DNA of 64,000 nucleotides from contig LR743504.1 in assembly GCA_902712845.1 (NCBI GenBank), positions 1,276,001 through 1,340,000 on the forward strand. The letters run 5' to 3'. Positions 19,991 through 29,040 of the stretch are shown piece by piece (position 1 is the stretch's first letter; the number at the start of each line of letters is the position of its first letter). The position numbers and the translations under genes are program-made. The notes below the pieces were generated by a model that worked only from the letters and a program-made list of their open reading frames with translations, did no database searches and had not been told where the DNA came from. Origin of the DNA: Methylobacterium bullatum. GTDB lineage: Bacteria > Pseudomonadota > Alphaproteobacteria > Rhizobiales > Beijerinckiaceae.

Positions 19991-22978
19991 ATGGCTCGCC
20001 AGGACGCGCTTCTCGAAACCTCGTTCCTCACCGGCGGCAACGCCGCCTATCTCGAGGAATTGCAGGCGGCCTATGCCCGCGATCCGCATTCGGTCGATCA
20101 GCAGTGGCAGGATTTCTTCAAATCCCTCGGTGATGAGAGCGGCCTTGCCGAGAAGAACGCAGCGGGCGCCTCGTGGCAGAAGCCGAACTGGCCGGTCCAT
20201 GCCAATGGCGAGATGGTCTCGGCCCTGGACGGCAACTGGGCCACCGTCGAGAAGGCGGTGGGCGAGAAGATCCGCGCGAAGTCGGACACTGCCAAGCTCG
20301 ATGGGGCCAAGGTCGCCAACGGCGCTGCCGTCGTTGCCGCCAGCGGCGTCTCGGTGGAGCAGGCGACCAAGGATTCCGTCCGCGCGATCATGCTGATCCG
20401 CGCCTACCGCATGCGCGGCCATCTTCACGCCAAGCTCGATCCCCTCGGCCTCGCCCCGCGCGGCGACCACGAGGAGCTGCACCCGCAGCATTACGGGTTC
20501 GAGGAGAAGGATTGGGATCGTCCGATCTTCCTCGATAACGTGCTCGGCCTGCAATATTCGACCATCCGCGAGATCGTCGAGATCCTGGAGCGCACCTACT
20601 GCCAGACGCTGGGCGTCGAATTCATGCACATCTCCAATCCGGAGGAGAAGGCCTGGATTCAGGAGCGCATCGAGGGCAAGGGCAAGGAAATCTCCTTCAC
20701 GCCCGAGGGCCGGCGCGCGATCCTGAACAAGCTGGTGGAAGCGGAGGGCTTCGAGAAGTTCCTCGACCTCAAATACACCGGCACCAAGCGCTTCGGTCTC
20801 GACGGGTCGGAATCGATGATCCCGGCCCTGGAGCAGATCATCAAGCGCGGCGGCGCCCTGGGCGCCAAGGAGATCGTGCTCGGCATGGCCCATCGCGGCC
20901 GGCTCAACGTGCTCTCGAACGTCATGTCGAAGCCGTTCCGCGCGATCTTCAACGAGTTCAAGGGCGGCTCGGCCTCGCCCGCCGAGGTCGAGGGCTCGGG
21001 CGACGTGAAGTACCATCTCGGTGCCTCGTCGGACCGCACGTTCGACGACAACAACGTCCACCTCTCGCTGACCGCCAACCCGTCCCATCTCGAGATCGTC
21101 GATCCGGTGGTGCTGGGTAAGGTCCGTGCCAAGCAGGACCAGCGGGCCAAGCCGAACGTGCAGCGCACCAGCGTCGTGCCGCTTCTCATCCATGGCGACG
21201 CGGCTTTCGCCGGCCAGGGCGTGGTCGCGGAGTGCCTCGGGCTGTCGGGCCTGAAAGGACACCGCACCGGCGGTTCGATCCACTTCATCATCAACAACCA
21301 GATCGGCTTCACCACCGATCCGCGCTTCTCGCGTTCGTCGCCCTATCCGTCGGACGTCGCCAAGATGGTGGAGGCGCCGATCTTCCACTGCAACGGCGAC
21401 GACCCGGAGGCCGTGACCTTCGCGGCCAAGATCGCCATCGAGTACCGCCAGAAGTTCGGCAAGCCCGTCGTCATCGACATGCTGTGCTACCGCCGCTTCG
21501 GCCATAACGAGGGCGACGAGCCGGCTTTCACCCAGCCGAAGATGTACCAACGCATCCGCAAGCACCCGACGGCGCTGGAGACCTACGCCAAGAAGCTCAT
21601 CGCCGAGGGCGTGCTGACGCAGGAGCAGTTCGACACGCGCAAGGCCGAATTCCGCGCCATGCTCGACGGGGAACTGGAGGTCGCCGGCACCTACAAGGCC
21701 AACAAGGCCGATTGGCTCGACGGTCGCTGGTCCGGCTTCAAGGCCGTGCGCGAGGATGTGGACGATCCGCGCCGCGGCAAGACCGGCGTGCCCGCCGACA
21801 CGCTGCGTGAGATCGCCCAGCGCATCACCACGCCACCGCCGGGCTTCCATCTCCACCGCACCATCCAGCGCTTCTTCGACAACCGCGCCAAGGCGGTCGA
21901 GACGGGCAAGGGCATCGATTGGGCGACTGCCGAGGCTTTGGCCATCGGTTCGCTTCTCATCGACGGTCACCGGGTCCGGCTGTCCGGCCAGGACGTGGAG
22001 CGCGGGACGTTCTCGCAGCGCCACGCCGTGGTGATCGATCAGGAGAACGAGCAGCGTTACACCTCGCTGAACTCGATCCGCGAGGGACAGGCGAGCCTCG
22101 AGGTCATCAACTCGATGCTTTCCGAGGAGGCCGTGCTCGGCTTCGAGTACGGCTACTCCCTGGCCGAGCCCAACGCCCTGGTGCTGTGGGAGGCGCAGTT
22201 CGGCGACTTCGCCAACGGCGCGCAGGTTGTCATCGACCAGTTCATCTCGTCCGGTGAGCGCAAGTGGCTGCGCATGTCCGGCCTGACGCTGTTGCTGCCG
22301 CATGGCTATGAGGGCCAGGGGCCGGAGCATTCCTCCGCGCGTCTCGAGCGCTTCCTGCAGATGTGCGCCGAGGACAACATGCAGGTCGCCAACTGCACCA
22401 CACCCTCGAACTACTTCCACATCCTGCGCCGGCAGCTGAACCGCGAGTTCCGCAAGCCGCTGGTGCTGATGACCCCGAAATCGCTTCTGCGCCACAAGCG
22501 TGCGGTGTCGAACCTCGACATGCTGGCCGAAGGATCGACTTTCCACCGCGTGCTCTGGGACGATGCCGAACACGAGGAGGACGGCATCCGGTTGGTGAAG
22601 GACGACAAGGTCCGCCGCGTCGTGCTCTGCTCGGGCAAGGTCTATTACGACCTCTACGACGAGCGCGAGAAGCGCGGCGTCAACGACGTCTACCTGATGC
22701 GCGTGGAGCAGCTCTATCCGTTCCCGCTCAAGGCGCTGGCCAACGAGATGGCGCGGTTCCGCAACGCCGAGGTGGTGTGGTGCCAGGAGGAACCCAAGAA
22801 CATGGGCGCCTGGTCCTTCGTCGATCCGTATCTCGAATGGGTGCTCGGCCAGGCCCAGTCCCAGGTGAAGCGGGCCCGCTATGTCGGTCGCCCGGCCTCG
22901 GCTTCGACGGCGGTCGGCCTTCTCTCGAAACACCAAGCCCAACTCCAGGCCTTCCTCAACGAGGCGCTGGCGGCCTGA
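19991..22978 (+). CDS. sucA: 2-oxoglutarate dehydrogenase E1 component
   Basis: E1 decarboxylates 2-oxoglutarate using thiamine diphosphate and passes the succinyl group to the E2 lipoyl arm. The 995-residue length is standard for alphaproteobacteria. The N-terminal E2-binding segment (AAYLEELQAAYARDP), the HRGRLNVL motif near residue 300, the ThDP motif GDAAFAGQGVV near residue 404 ending in INNQIGFTT, and FGHNEGDEP are visible. The start ATG lies behind AGGATG. odhB follows after 57 bp. Confidence 0.97.
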   Translation: MARQDALLETSFLTGGNAAYLEELQAAYARDPHSVDQQWQDFFKSLGDESGLAEKNAAGASWQKPNWPVHANGEMVSALDGNWATVEKAVGEKIRAKSDTAKLDGAKVANGAAVVAASGVSVEQATKDSVRAIMLIRAYRMRGHLHAKLDPLGLAPRGDHEELHPQHYGFEEKDWDRPIFLDNVLGLQYSTIREIVEILERTYCQTLGVEFMHISNPEEKAWIQERIEGKGKEISFTPEGRRAILNKLVEAEGFEKFLDLKYTGTKRFGLDGSESMIPALEQIIKRGGALGAKEIVLGMAHRGRLNVLSNVMSKPFRAIFNEFKGGSASPAEVEGSGDVKYHLGASSDRTFDDNNVHLSLTANPSHLEIVDPVVLGKVRAKQDQRAKPNVQRTSVVPLLIHGDAAFAGQGVVAECLGLSGLKGHRTGGSIHFIINNQIGFTTDPRFSRSSPYPSDVAKMVEAPIFHCNGDDPEAVTFAAKIAIEYRQKFGKPVVIDMLCYRRFGHNEGDEPAFTQPKMYQRIRKHPTALETYAKKLIAEGVLTQEQFDTRKAEFRAMLDGELEVAGTYKANKADWLDGRWSGFKAVREDVDDPRRGKTGVPADTLREIAQRITTPPPGFHLHRTIQRFFDNRAKAVETGKGIDWATAEALAIGSLLIDGHRVRLSGQDVERGTFSQRHAVVIDQENEQRYTSLNSIREGQASLEVINSMLSEEAVLGFEYGYSLAEPNALVLWEAQFGDFANGAQVVIDQFISSGERKWLRMSGLTLLLPHGYEGQGPEHSSARLERFLQMCAEDNMQVANCTTPSNYFHILRRQLNREFRKPLVLMTPKSLLRHKRAVSNLDMLAEGSTFHRVLWDDAEHEEDGIRLVKDDKVRRVVLCSGKVYYDLYDEREKRGVNDVYLMRVEQLYPFPLKALANEMARFRNAEVVWCQEEPKNMGAWSFVDPYLEWVLGQAQSQVKRARYVGRPASASTAVGLLSKHQAQLQAFLNEALAA

Positions 22979-23035
22979 GGCCTCCGGCACTTCCCTTCAT
23001 CCGACACGACCAACAATTCGGGCGGACTACACACT

Positions 23036-24358
23036 ATGGCAACCGACATCATCGTCCCCACGCTTGGCGAATCCGTGAGCGAGGCCACCATCGGCCGCTG
23101 GTTCAAGAAGCCGGGCGACGCGGTGGCGGCGGACGAGCCCCTGGTGGAGCTGGAGACCGACAAGGTTACCCTCGAAGTCAACGCTCCCGCCGCCGGCGAA
23201 CTCGGTGAGATCCTGGCGAAGGACGGCGAGACCGTGGAGCCCGGCGCCCTGCTGGGGTCCATCGTCGAGGCCGGTGCCGGCAGCGGCGCCAAGGCTCCTG
23301 CCGCCAAGAAGACGGAGACCAAGGCCGACACCCGCACGGAAGAGGCGGCGGCGCCGAAATCGGACGGTGCCGAGAAGGCACCGGCGGAGGAATCTTCGGC
23401 GGCCTACGGCAATCACGGCGACGCCGGGGCGCCGGCATCCGATCGCCCGGTCGGAGACAACGGCCCTGCCGTCGCCAAGATGGCGCGGGAATCCGGCATC
23501 GACCCATCGACGGTGAATGGCACCGGCAAGGACGGCCGCGTCACCAAGGGGGACATGATCGAGGCGACCTCCCGGGCGCCGTCCGCTCCGGCCGAGGCTC
23601 CGGCCCGTCAGGCCAAGGCGCCCTCGCCCCCGCGCCCGACCTCGAAGCCCGACGATGCCGCGCGCGAAGAGCGCGTGAAGATGACGAAACTGCGCCAGAC
23701 CATCGCGCGCCGCCTGAAGGACGCCCAGGACACGGCGGCGATGCTGACGACGTTCAATGACGTCGACATGTCCGCCGTCATGGCCCTCCGCTCCCAGTAC
23801 AAGGACATCTTCGAGAAGAAGCACGGCACCAAACTCGGCTTCATGGGCTTCTTTACCAAGGCGGTGATCGGCGCCCTCAAGGACGTGCCGGCGGTCAATG
23901 CCGAGATCGACGGGACCGACCTCGTCTACAAGAACTATTATCATATCGGCATCGCTGTCGGCACCGATAAGGGCCTCGTCGTGCCGGTGGTGCGCAATGC
24001 CGACGACCTCTCCATCGCCGGCATCGAGAAGACGATCTCCGGTTTCGGCAAGAAGGCGCGGGACGGCAAGCTCTCCATCGAGGAGATGCAGGGCGGCACC
24101 TTCACCATCACCAATGGCGGCATCTACGGTTCGCTGATGTCGACCCCGATCCTCAACGCGCCGCAATCGGGCATCCTCGGCATGCACCGGATCGAAGAAC
24201 GGCCTGTCGTGCGTGGCGGAAAAATCGAGGCACGGCCGATGATGTATCTCGCGCTCTCCTACGATCACCGCATCGTCGACGGGAAGGAGGCGGTGACCTT
24301 CCTGGTCCGTGTGAAGGAGGCCCTGGAGGATCCGGCACGCCTCGTGCTGGATCTGTGA
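23036..24358 (+). CDS. odhB: Dihydrolipoyllysine-residue succinyltransferase (E2 of 2-oxoglutarate dehydrogenase)
   Basis: E2 is the core of the 2-oxoglutarate dehydrogenase complex. In order it has one lipoyl domain with the modified lysine in LETDKVTLE (near residue 43), a long Ala/Pro/Lys-rich linker, the peripheral-subunit-binding domain ([12 protein letters not shown], near 145-180), and the acyltransferase domain with the active-site histidine in [13 protein letters not shown] near residue 410. The 440 residues are typical for one-lipoyl E2 proteins. It lies between sucA and a small inserted gene pair that separates it from lpdA. Confidence 0.97.
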   Translation: MATDIIVPTLGESVSEATIGRWFKKPGDAVAADEPLVELETDKVTLEVNAPAAGELGEILAKDGETVEPGALLGSIVEAGAGSGAKAPAAKKTETKADTRTEEAAAPKSDGAEKAPAEESSAAYGNHGDAGAPASDRPVGDNGPAVAKMARESGIDPSTVNGTGKDGRVTKGDMIEATSRAPSAPAEAPARQAKAPSPPRPTSKPDDAAREERVKMTKLRQTIARRLKDAQDTAAMLTTFNDVDMSAVMALRSQYKDIFEKKHGTKLGFMGFFTKAVIGALKDVPAVNAEIDGTDLVYKNYYHIGIAVGTDKGLVVPVVRNADDLSIAGIEKTISGFGKKARDGKLSIEEMQGGTFTITNGGIYGSLMSTPILNAPQSGILGMHRIEERPVVRGGKIEARPMMYLALSYDHRIVDGKEAVTFLVRVKEALEDPARLVLDL

Positions 24359-24376
24359 CGGGAGCCAGTCATCGCC

Positions 24377-24421
24377 ATGTCCAAGCCGACCGGCATCGTT
24401 CCCATCCTGGTAATCGTCTGA
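24377..24421 (+). other. 14-codon open frame after odhB
   Basis: An ATG at 24377 opens a 14-codon frame ending at 24421 that reads MSKPTGIVPILVIV, basic then hydrophobic like the beginning of a small membrane protein. It ends 4 bp before the DUF4160 start. It could be a leader peptide, a remnant of a small gene cut by insertion of the DUF4160/DUF2442 pair, or chance. I cannot decide which. Confidence 0.2.
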
Positions 24422-24435
24422 AGCGATGCCGGTCG
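24387..24435 (+). promoter_or_regulatory. 12-bp inverted repeat over the DUF4160 start (operator-like)
   Basis: CGACCGGCATCG (24387-24398) and CGATGCCGGTCG (24424-24435) are perfect inverted copies separated by 25 bases. The second arm contains the start codon ATG at 24426. Such a repeat at the first gene is what an autorepressed toxin-antitoxin promoter looks like. It could also form a hairpin that hides the start codon. Both readings are inference. Confidence 0.5.
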
Positions 24436-24677
24436 TCGCGATCATCGATGGAATCAAGATTTGGTTCTATAACGATGATCATCCGCCACCTCACTTTCAT
24501 GCAGAGTACGCCGAGCACGAAGCCCTGATCGACCTCGACACCCTGAAGATCATCGTCGGTTTCCTGCCGAAAGCGCAGTACCGAAAGGTGTTGGCCTGGG
24601 CTGAGACGCGCAAACCAGCGCTCCGGATCGCGTGGATCACCGCTCAGTCCGACATCAATCCCGGGAAGATCCCATGA
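24426..24677 (+). CDS. DUF4160 domain protein, possible toxin-antitoxin partner
   Basis: This 83-residue protein matches the DUF4160 pattern: an N-terminal beta segment ending in a His/Pro-rich PPPHFHAEY motif (near residue 20-28), then acidic EALIDL and GFLPKAQYRKVLAW. The function is unproven. DUF4160 genes commonly sit next to DUF2442 genes, as here, and the pair is a predicted toxin-antitoxin-like unit. The next gene overlaps it by 4 bp (ATGA). Base composition is visibly lower in GC than odhB and lpdA on either side, which suggests acquisition. Which protein of the pair would be toxic is not known. Confidence 0.8.
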   Translation: MPVVAIIDGIKIWFYNDDHPPPHFHAEYAEHEALIDLDTLKIIVGFLPKAQYRKVLAWAETRKPALRIAWITAQSDINPGKIP

Positions 24678-24973
24678 AACGTCTCCCACGCATCGAGCAG
24701 GCCGAATACGTCATTCATGGCGTCCTCAAGATCGTCTGGGACGACGGTTACGAAGGTATCGTGGACCTTCGTCCGACGATCGATCGCGGCAAGATCTTCA
24801 CGTACCTGCAGACCCCCGAGAACTTCCGCAACTTCACGATCGCAGAATACGGCCATTCGATTGGCTGGGTCGGCCATGCCGGTGAAGAAATCGATCTCGA
24901 TGCGCACAATCTGCGCACGAAATCTGAGAATCAGGCCAAGCTTCAGAAGCTGGTCGCTACCATGCACTACTAG
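24674..24973 (+). CDS. DUF2442 domain protein, possible toxin-antitoxin partner
   Basis: This 99-residue protein has the DUF2442 arrangement: a short beta-strand start ([13 protein letters not shown]), [10 protein letters not shown], then a helical middle and [18 protein letters not shown]. The frame is open from 24632, but ATG 24674 overlaps the DUF4160 stop by 4 bp and gives the family N-terminus. It ends 17 bp before lpdA, so lpdA expression may depend on readthrough from this pair. GC is lower than in the neighbours. Its role as antitoxin or toxin is not established. Confidence 0.8.
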   Translation: MKRLPRIEQAEYVIHGVLKIVWDDGYEGIVDLRPTIDRGKIFTYLQTPENFRNFTIAEYGHSIGWVGHAGEEIDLDAHNLRTKSENQAKLQKLVATMHY

Positions 24974-24990
24974 AATCGGACCACATTCAC

Positions 24991-26391
24991 ATGTCCTACG
25001 ATCTCGTCGTCATCGGCACCGGCCCCGGCGGCTATGTCTGCGCCATTCGCGCCGCTCAGCTCGGCCTCAAGACCGCCGTGGTGGAGAAGCGGGCGACCCA
25101 TGGCGGCACCTGCCTCAATGTCGGCTGCATTCCGTCGAAGGCCCTGCTTCACGCCTCCGAGGCGTTCGAGGAGGCCTCGAAACACTTCGCCGACATGGGC
25201 GTCATCGTCAGCGCGCCCGAGCTCGACCTCAAGAAGATGATGTCGTTCAAGCAGGACGGCGTCGACGGTAACACCAAGGGCGTCGAGTTCCTGCTGAAGA
25301 AGAACGGGATCGACGCCTATCACGGCCTCGGCCGGGTCGCCGGTGCCGGCCGCGTCGAGGTGCTGTCCGAGGATGGGGGCAACCAGATGCTGGAGACGAA
25401 GAACATCGTCATCGCCACCGGCTCCGACGTGACGAAGCTGCCCGGCGTGACGATCGACGAGACGATCGTCGTCTCCTCCACCGGCGCCCTCGAGCTTCAG
25501 GCCGTGCCGAAGAAGCTCCTCATCATCGGCGCGGGCGTGATCGGCTTGGAGCTCGGCTCCGTCTGGCGTCGCCTCGGCGCGCAAGTCACCGTGGTGGAAT
25601 ATCTCGACCGCGTCCTCCCGGGCATGGACGGTGAGGTCGGCAAGCAGTTCCAGCGCATCCTCGGCAAGCAGGGCATCGTCTTCAAGCTGTCCTCGAAGGT
25701 CACCGGCGTCGAGGTCAAGGACGGTGCCGCCACCGTCTCTGTGGAGCCGGCCGCCGGCGGCGAGACCGAGAAGCTCGAGGCCGACGTGGTGCTCGTCGCC
25801 ATCGGCCGCGTACCCTACACCGAGAAGCTGGGTCTCGAGACCGTGGGCGTGCAGCTCGACAACAAGGGCCGCATCCAGACCGACAGCCATTACGCCACCA
25901 ACGTCACCGGCATCTACGCCATCGGCGACGTGATCGCGGGGCCGATGCTCGCTCATAAGGCCGAGGACGAGGGCGTTGCTGTCGCCGAATTGCTGGCCGG
26001 ACAGTCCGGCCACGTGAATTACGGGGTGATCCCGAACGTGGTCTACACCTATCCGGAGGTCGCCTCCGTCGGAAAGACGGAGGAAGAACTCAAGAAGGAC
26101 GGGGTCAGTTACAATTCCGGAAAATTCCCCTTCACCGCCAATGGCCGCGCCAAGGTGAACCACACCACCGATGGCTTCGTGAAGATCCTGGCGGATGCCA
26201 AGACCGACCGGGTGCTCGGCGTCCATATCGTCGGCGCGGATGCAGGCAACCTCATCGCGGAACTCGCCGTCGCCATGGAGTTCGGTGCGAGCGCCGAGGA
26301 CGTGGCCCGGACCTGCCACGCTCACCCGACCCTGACCGAGGCGGTCAAGGAAGCCGCCCTCGCTGTCGGCAAGCGGGCCATCCACATCTGA
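24991..26391 (+). CDS. lpdA: Dihydrolipoyl dehydrogenase (E3)
   Basis: E3 re-oxidises the lipoyl arm of E2 with FAD and NAD+. The FAD motif is [14 protein letters not shown] (near residue 6), the redox-active disulfide is [13 protein letters not shown] (near residue 39), the NAD motif is [13 protein letters not shown] (near residue 178), and the catalytic histidine and glutamate are in [11 protein letters not shown] near residue 440. It has no N-terminal lipoyl domain. It sits at the end of the TCA block, parted from odhB by the DUF4160/DUF2442 pair. Confidence 0.97.
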   Translation: MSYDLVVIGTGPGGYVCAIRAAQLGLKTAVVEKRATHGGTCLNVGCIPSKALLHASEAFEEASKHFADMGVIVSAPELDLKKMMSFKQDGVDGNTKGVEFLLKKNGIDAYHGLGRVAGAGRVEVLSEDGGNQMLETKNIVIATGSDVTKLPGVTIDETIVVSSTGALELQAVPKKLLIIGAGVIGLELGSVWRRLGAQVTVVEYLDRVLPGMDGEVGKQFQRILGKQGIVFKLSSKVTGVEVKDGAATVSVEPAAGGETEKLEADVVLVAIGRVPYTEKLGLETVGVQLDNKGRIQTDSHYATNVTGIYAIGDVIAGPMLAHKAEDEGVAVAELLAGQSGHVNYGVIPNVVYTYPEVASVGKTEEELKKDGVSYNSGKFPFTANGRAKVNHTTDGFVKILADAKTDRVLGVHIVGADAGNLIAELAVAMEFGASAEDVARTCHAHPTLTEAVKEAALAVGKRAIHI

Positions 26392-26424
26392 GAGGTAGCG
26401 AGTACCGGCCTCTGCCCCACTCGC

Positions 26425-26529
26425 CTCATTCTGGGTGTGGCGACAGCCGACTTGAAGGAGGCTTCCGGGAACCGCTGAGCGAACCGGAGGCCTCCTTCGA
26501 GGCTACCGCTCCGCTCCGGCACTTCAGAC
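26425..26529 (-). repeat. Diverged bipartite intergenic repeat, copy A
   Basis: This 105-base stretch between lpdA and the glutathione transferase gene matches the reverse complement of the element at 53810-53919. The shared blocks are the CTCAT start, GGCGACAGCCG, the CTTCGAGG core and the CGGCAC end. This copy has lost the perfect outer arms. It can still fold through AGGAGGCTTCCGG and CCGGAGGCCTCCT-type complementary parts and may act as a terminator for lpdA. Confidence 0.6.
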
Positions 26530-26581
26530 GGGGTGCACATGTTGGAACAGGTGTCTCACACCTTCTGCAGCGGAGCGCCGG

Positions 26582-27304
26582 TTGCCTTACGAGCTCTATT
26601 ATTGGCCGACGATCCAGGGTCGGGGCGAGTTCGTCCGCCTCGCCCTGGAGGATGCCGGCGCCGAATATCGGGATGTCGCCCGGGGGCGGGACGAGGACGG
26701 GCAAGGCCTCGGCGCCATGACCGCGCTGATGGAAGATCCGTCGATCGCCCGGCCCGCCTTCGCGCCGCCCTTCCTGCGGGACGGCGCCCTCGTTATCGGC
26801 CAGACCGCGGCGATCCTGCTCTATCTCGGTCCCCGGCTAGGCCTTGCGCCCGCCAGCGAAGCCGACCGCCTTTGGATCCATCAGATCCAGCTGACCATCG
26901 CCGATATCGTGGCCGAGGCGCACGATACCCACCACCCCATCGCGGTGAGCCTCACCTACGAGGACCAGAAGCCCGAAGCGCTACGGCGCGCGAAGGACTT
27001 TCAGGCGAACCGGATTCCGGAATATCTCGCCTGGTTCAACCATGTGCTCGGCCGTAACGACGGCCACCATCTCGTCGGCGAGGCCACGACCTACGCCGAT
27101 CTGTCCCTGTTTCAACTCGTGGACGGGTTGCTCTACGCCTTCCCACGCGCGACGGAACGGACCCTGGCGCAGAACCGCCACGTCGCCGCCTTGCACGACG
27201 CCGTCCGGCAACGGCCGAGGATCGCCGCCTATCTGGCGAGCCCGCGCCGTATTCCCTTCACCCAGCAGGGGATCTTCCGGCACTATCCAGAACTCGATCC
27301 GTAG
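26582..27304 (+). CDS. Glutathione S-transferase
   Basis: This 240-residue protein has an N-terminal thioredoxin-like GST domain (YELYYWPTIQGRGEFVRLAL, with Tyr as the likely catalytic residue) and a C-terminal all-helical domain containing TYADLSLFQLVDGL. The subtype looks sigma/alpha-like rather than beta. The start appears to be TTG 26582, since the first sensible residues are PYELYYW and no ATG lies close. The last 47 bp overlap the end of xerC on the other strand. The substrate is unknown. Confidence 0.85.
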   Translation: MPYELYYWPTIQGRGEFVRLALEDAGAEYRDVARGRDEDGQGLGAMTALMEDPSIARPAFAPPFLRDGALVIGQTAAILLYLGPRLGLAPASEADRLWIHQIQLTIADIVAEAHDTHHPIAVSLTYEDQKPEALRRAKDFQANRIPEYLAWFNHVLGRNDGHHLVGEATTYADLSLFQLVDGLLYAFPRATERTLAQNRHVAALHDAVRQRPRIAAYLASPRRIPFTQQGIFRHYPELDP

Positions 27305-28283
27305 CGCGCGTCCCCGCACGGGGATGCGCCTGATCGAACGCATCCATCAGGCGTGCGGCGTCGACCTTGGTGTAAAGCTGTGTCGTCGAGAGCGAGGCAT
27401 GGCCGAGCAGTTCCTGGATCGCGCGCAACTCTCCCTGCCGGGCCAGGAGGTGCGTGGCGAAGGAATGCCGCAAGGCATGGGGCGTGGCGCTGTCCGGCAG
27501 GCCGAGGGCACCGCGCAGGGAGGCCACCGCATATTGGATGATCCGTGGCGAAAGCTTGCCGCCTTTCACGCCCACGAAAAGAGGCCCTCCCGGATCGAGC
27601 GCATGGGGGCAGGCGGCGAGATAGGCCGCCACCGCCTCGGCCACCACGGGGAGGATCGGCACCATCCGCTCCTTGCCGCCCTTGCCCATCACCGTCACCG
27701 ACTCCACTCCCGGAACAGGGGCATCGCGGCGGGTGAGACCGAGGGCTTCGGAGATGCGCAGGCCGGACCCGTAGAGCAGAGCAAGGACGGCCGCGTCCCG
27801 TGCCAGAACCCAGGGCTCGCGCGTCTCCCCGGCGCGGATGTCGATGTCGGTCAGGGCGCGGGCGGCGGCGATGGGGATCGGGCGCGGCAAGCGCCGCTCG
27901 ACCTTGGGCGAGCGGATCGCGCCGAGGGCGGACACGCTGCCGTGGCCGTCCCGTTCGAGGTGGCGCGCGAAGGAGCGCAGGCCGGCCAGGGCCCGCATCA
28001 GCGACCGACCGCTCACGCCCTCCGCTCTGCGCGCGGCCATGAACCCACGGATGTCGCGCGGCTTGAGGGCGACGAGCCCGGCGATGCGCACGGTACCGGT
28101 GCGGCTTTGCAGATGGCAGAGAAACTGCCTTAGGTCGCGGGCATAGGCCTCCACCGTGTTCGCGGCCATCCGGCGCTCGCGCAGCAGAGAGTCCTGCCAC
28201 GCCATCGCGGCGGACCGGACCGCATCGTCGCCGGGGAAGGCGACGGCGCAGGCTTCCGGAAACGGGGGAGGGACACGGAGCAT
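27258..28283 (-). CDS. xerC: Tyrosine recombinase XerC
   Basis: XerC acts with XerD at the dif site to resolve chromosome dimers. The N-terminal SAM-like domain (NTVEAYARDLRQF) precedes a catalytic domain with Arg in GSGLRISEALGL, HALRHSFATHL, LLGHASLSTTQ and the nucleophile Tyr in LYTKVDAARL. The C-terminus has the HPRA ending typical of alphaproteobacterial XerC rather than XerD. The start ATG 28283 is chosen over 28313 because it has a better-placed purine-rich site; the protein is then 341 residues. The 3' end converges on and overlaps the glutathione transferase gene by 47 bp. No att site or phage gene is adjacent, so this is the housekeeping enzyme. Confidence 0.9.
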   Translation of the reverse strand: MLRVPPPFPEACAVAFPGDDAVRSAAMAWQDSLLRERRMAANTVEAYARDLRQFLCHLQSRTGTVRIAGLVALKPRDIRGFMAARRAEGVSGRSLMRALAGLRSFARHLERDGHGSVSALGAIRSPKVERRLPRPIPIAAARALTDIDIRAGETREPWVLARDAAVLALLYGSGLRISEALGLTRRDAPVPGVESVTVMGKGGKERMVPILPVVAEAVAAYLAACPHALDPGGPLFVGVKGGKLSPRIIQYAVASLRGALGLPDSATPHALRHSFATHLLARQGELRAIQELLGHASLSTTQLYTKVDAARLMDAFDQAHPRAGTRATDRVLDSAGRSPAG

Positions 28284-28454
28284 CGCGCGGTGATCCGGGG
28301 GCGAAAAGCCCACTCAACGCCACGGAGGTTGACGGAGCGTTGCCGACGGGGCGGGTCCGTCACGGCGATGGCCGGCCTTTTCGCGGAACGGCACGCAGGC
28401 TAGGCGCTTGTCCAACGCACCCGACCCCTGTCGTTCCTCCCGATCCGAGCCCGC

Positions 28455-29039
28455 ATGCCCGAGACACGCATCGTCTGCATCCGCCATGGCGAATCCACCT
28501 TCAACGCAGCCCACCGCCTCACCGGGCGCGATCCCGGCCATATCGACGCCCGGCTGACGGACCGAGGCCTCACTCAGGTCGCTGCGGCACGGGAGAGGCT
28601 GCGGGACATCCCGTTCGATCTGGTGGTGACGTCTCCGCTCACCCGCGCCATCCAGACCACCGCCGGCATTTTCGGCGATCATCCGGCCAAGCCCGAGATC
28701 CTGGTGGAAGTGCTCCATCGCGAATGCCAGGAGAGCAGTTGCGATGTCGGGCGCGCCGCCTCAGTGTTGAAGGCGGAATTCCCGCATCTCGATATCGACC
28801 ACCTGCCGGAGATCTGGTGGCATGCCGAGGGCGAGCCGATCGCGGAGGGTGTGCATGTGGAGCCGCGCCACCTCTTCGATCGTCGCGTGGCGACGTTCCG
28901 CGACTGGCTGACCGAACGGCGAGAGCGCACCATCGCCGTCGTCGGCCACGGCACGTTCTTCTTCCACCTCACCGGCATCTGGCTCGACAACTGCGCCACC
29001 ACCGAACTCGATCTGGCATCGGGGCCGGTGGCGGGCTGA
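28455..29039 (+). CDS. Histidine phosphatase family protein
   Basis: This 194-residue protein has the phosphohistidine motif RHGESTFN (residues 10-17) and the second catalytic histidine in IAVVGHGTFFFHL near residue 162. The family includes phosphoglycerate mutase-like phosphatases with very varied substrates, so no specific function is assigned. It ends 1 bp before the convergent gene at 29041. It is divergent from xerC. Confidence 0.85.
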   Translation: MPETRIVCIRHGESTFNAAHRLTGRDPGHIDARLTDRGLTQVAAARERLRDIPFDLVVTSPLTRAIQTTAGIFGDHPAKPEILVEVLHRECQESSCDVGRAASVLKAEFPHLDIDHLPEIWWHAEGEPIAEGVHVEPRHLFDRRVATFRDWLTERRERTIAVVGHGTFFFHLTGIWLDNCATTELDLASGPVAG

Positions 29040-29040
29040 C

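Noticed and set aside
19856..22990. A 1044-codon minus-strand open frame opposite sucA
   Set aside because: It is a shadow of sucA, which has all E1 motifs. High GC removes stop codons from the opposite strand, and this frame has no domain or ribosome-binding site.
27258..28283. The tyrosine recombinase as integrase of a mobile island
   Set aside because: It has the XerC-type end and housekeeping neighbours, with no att-like repeats or other mobile genes. It is 15 kb from the GTA cluster.
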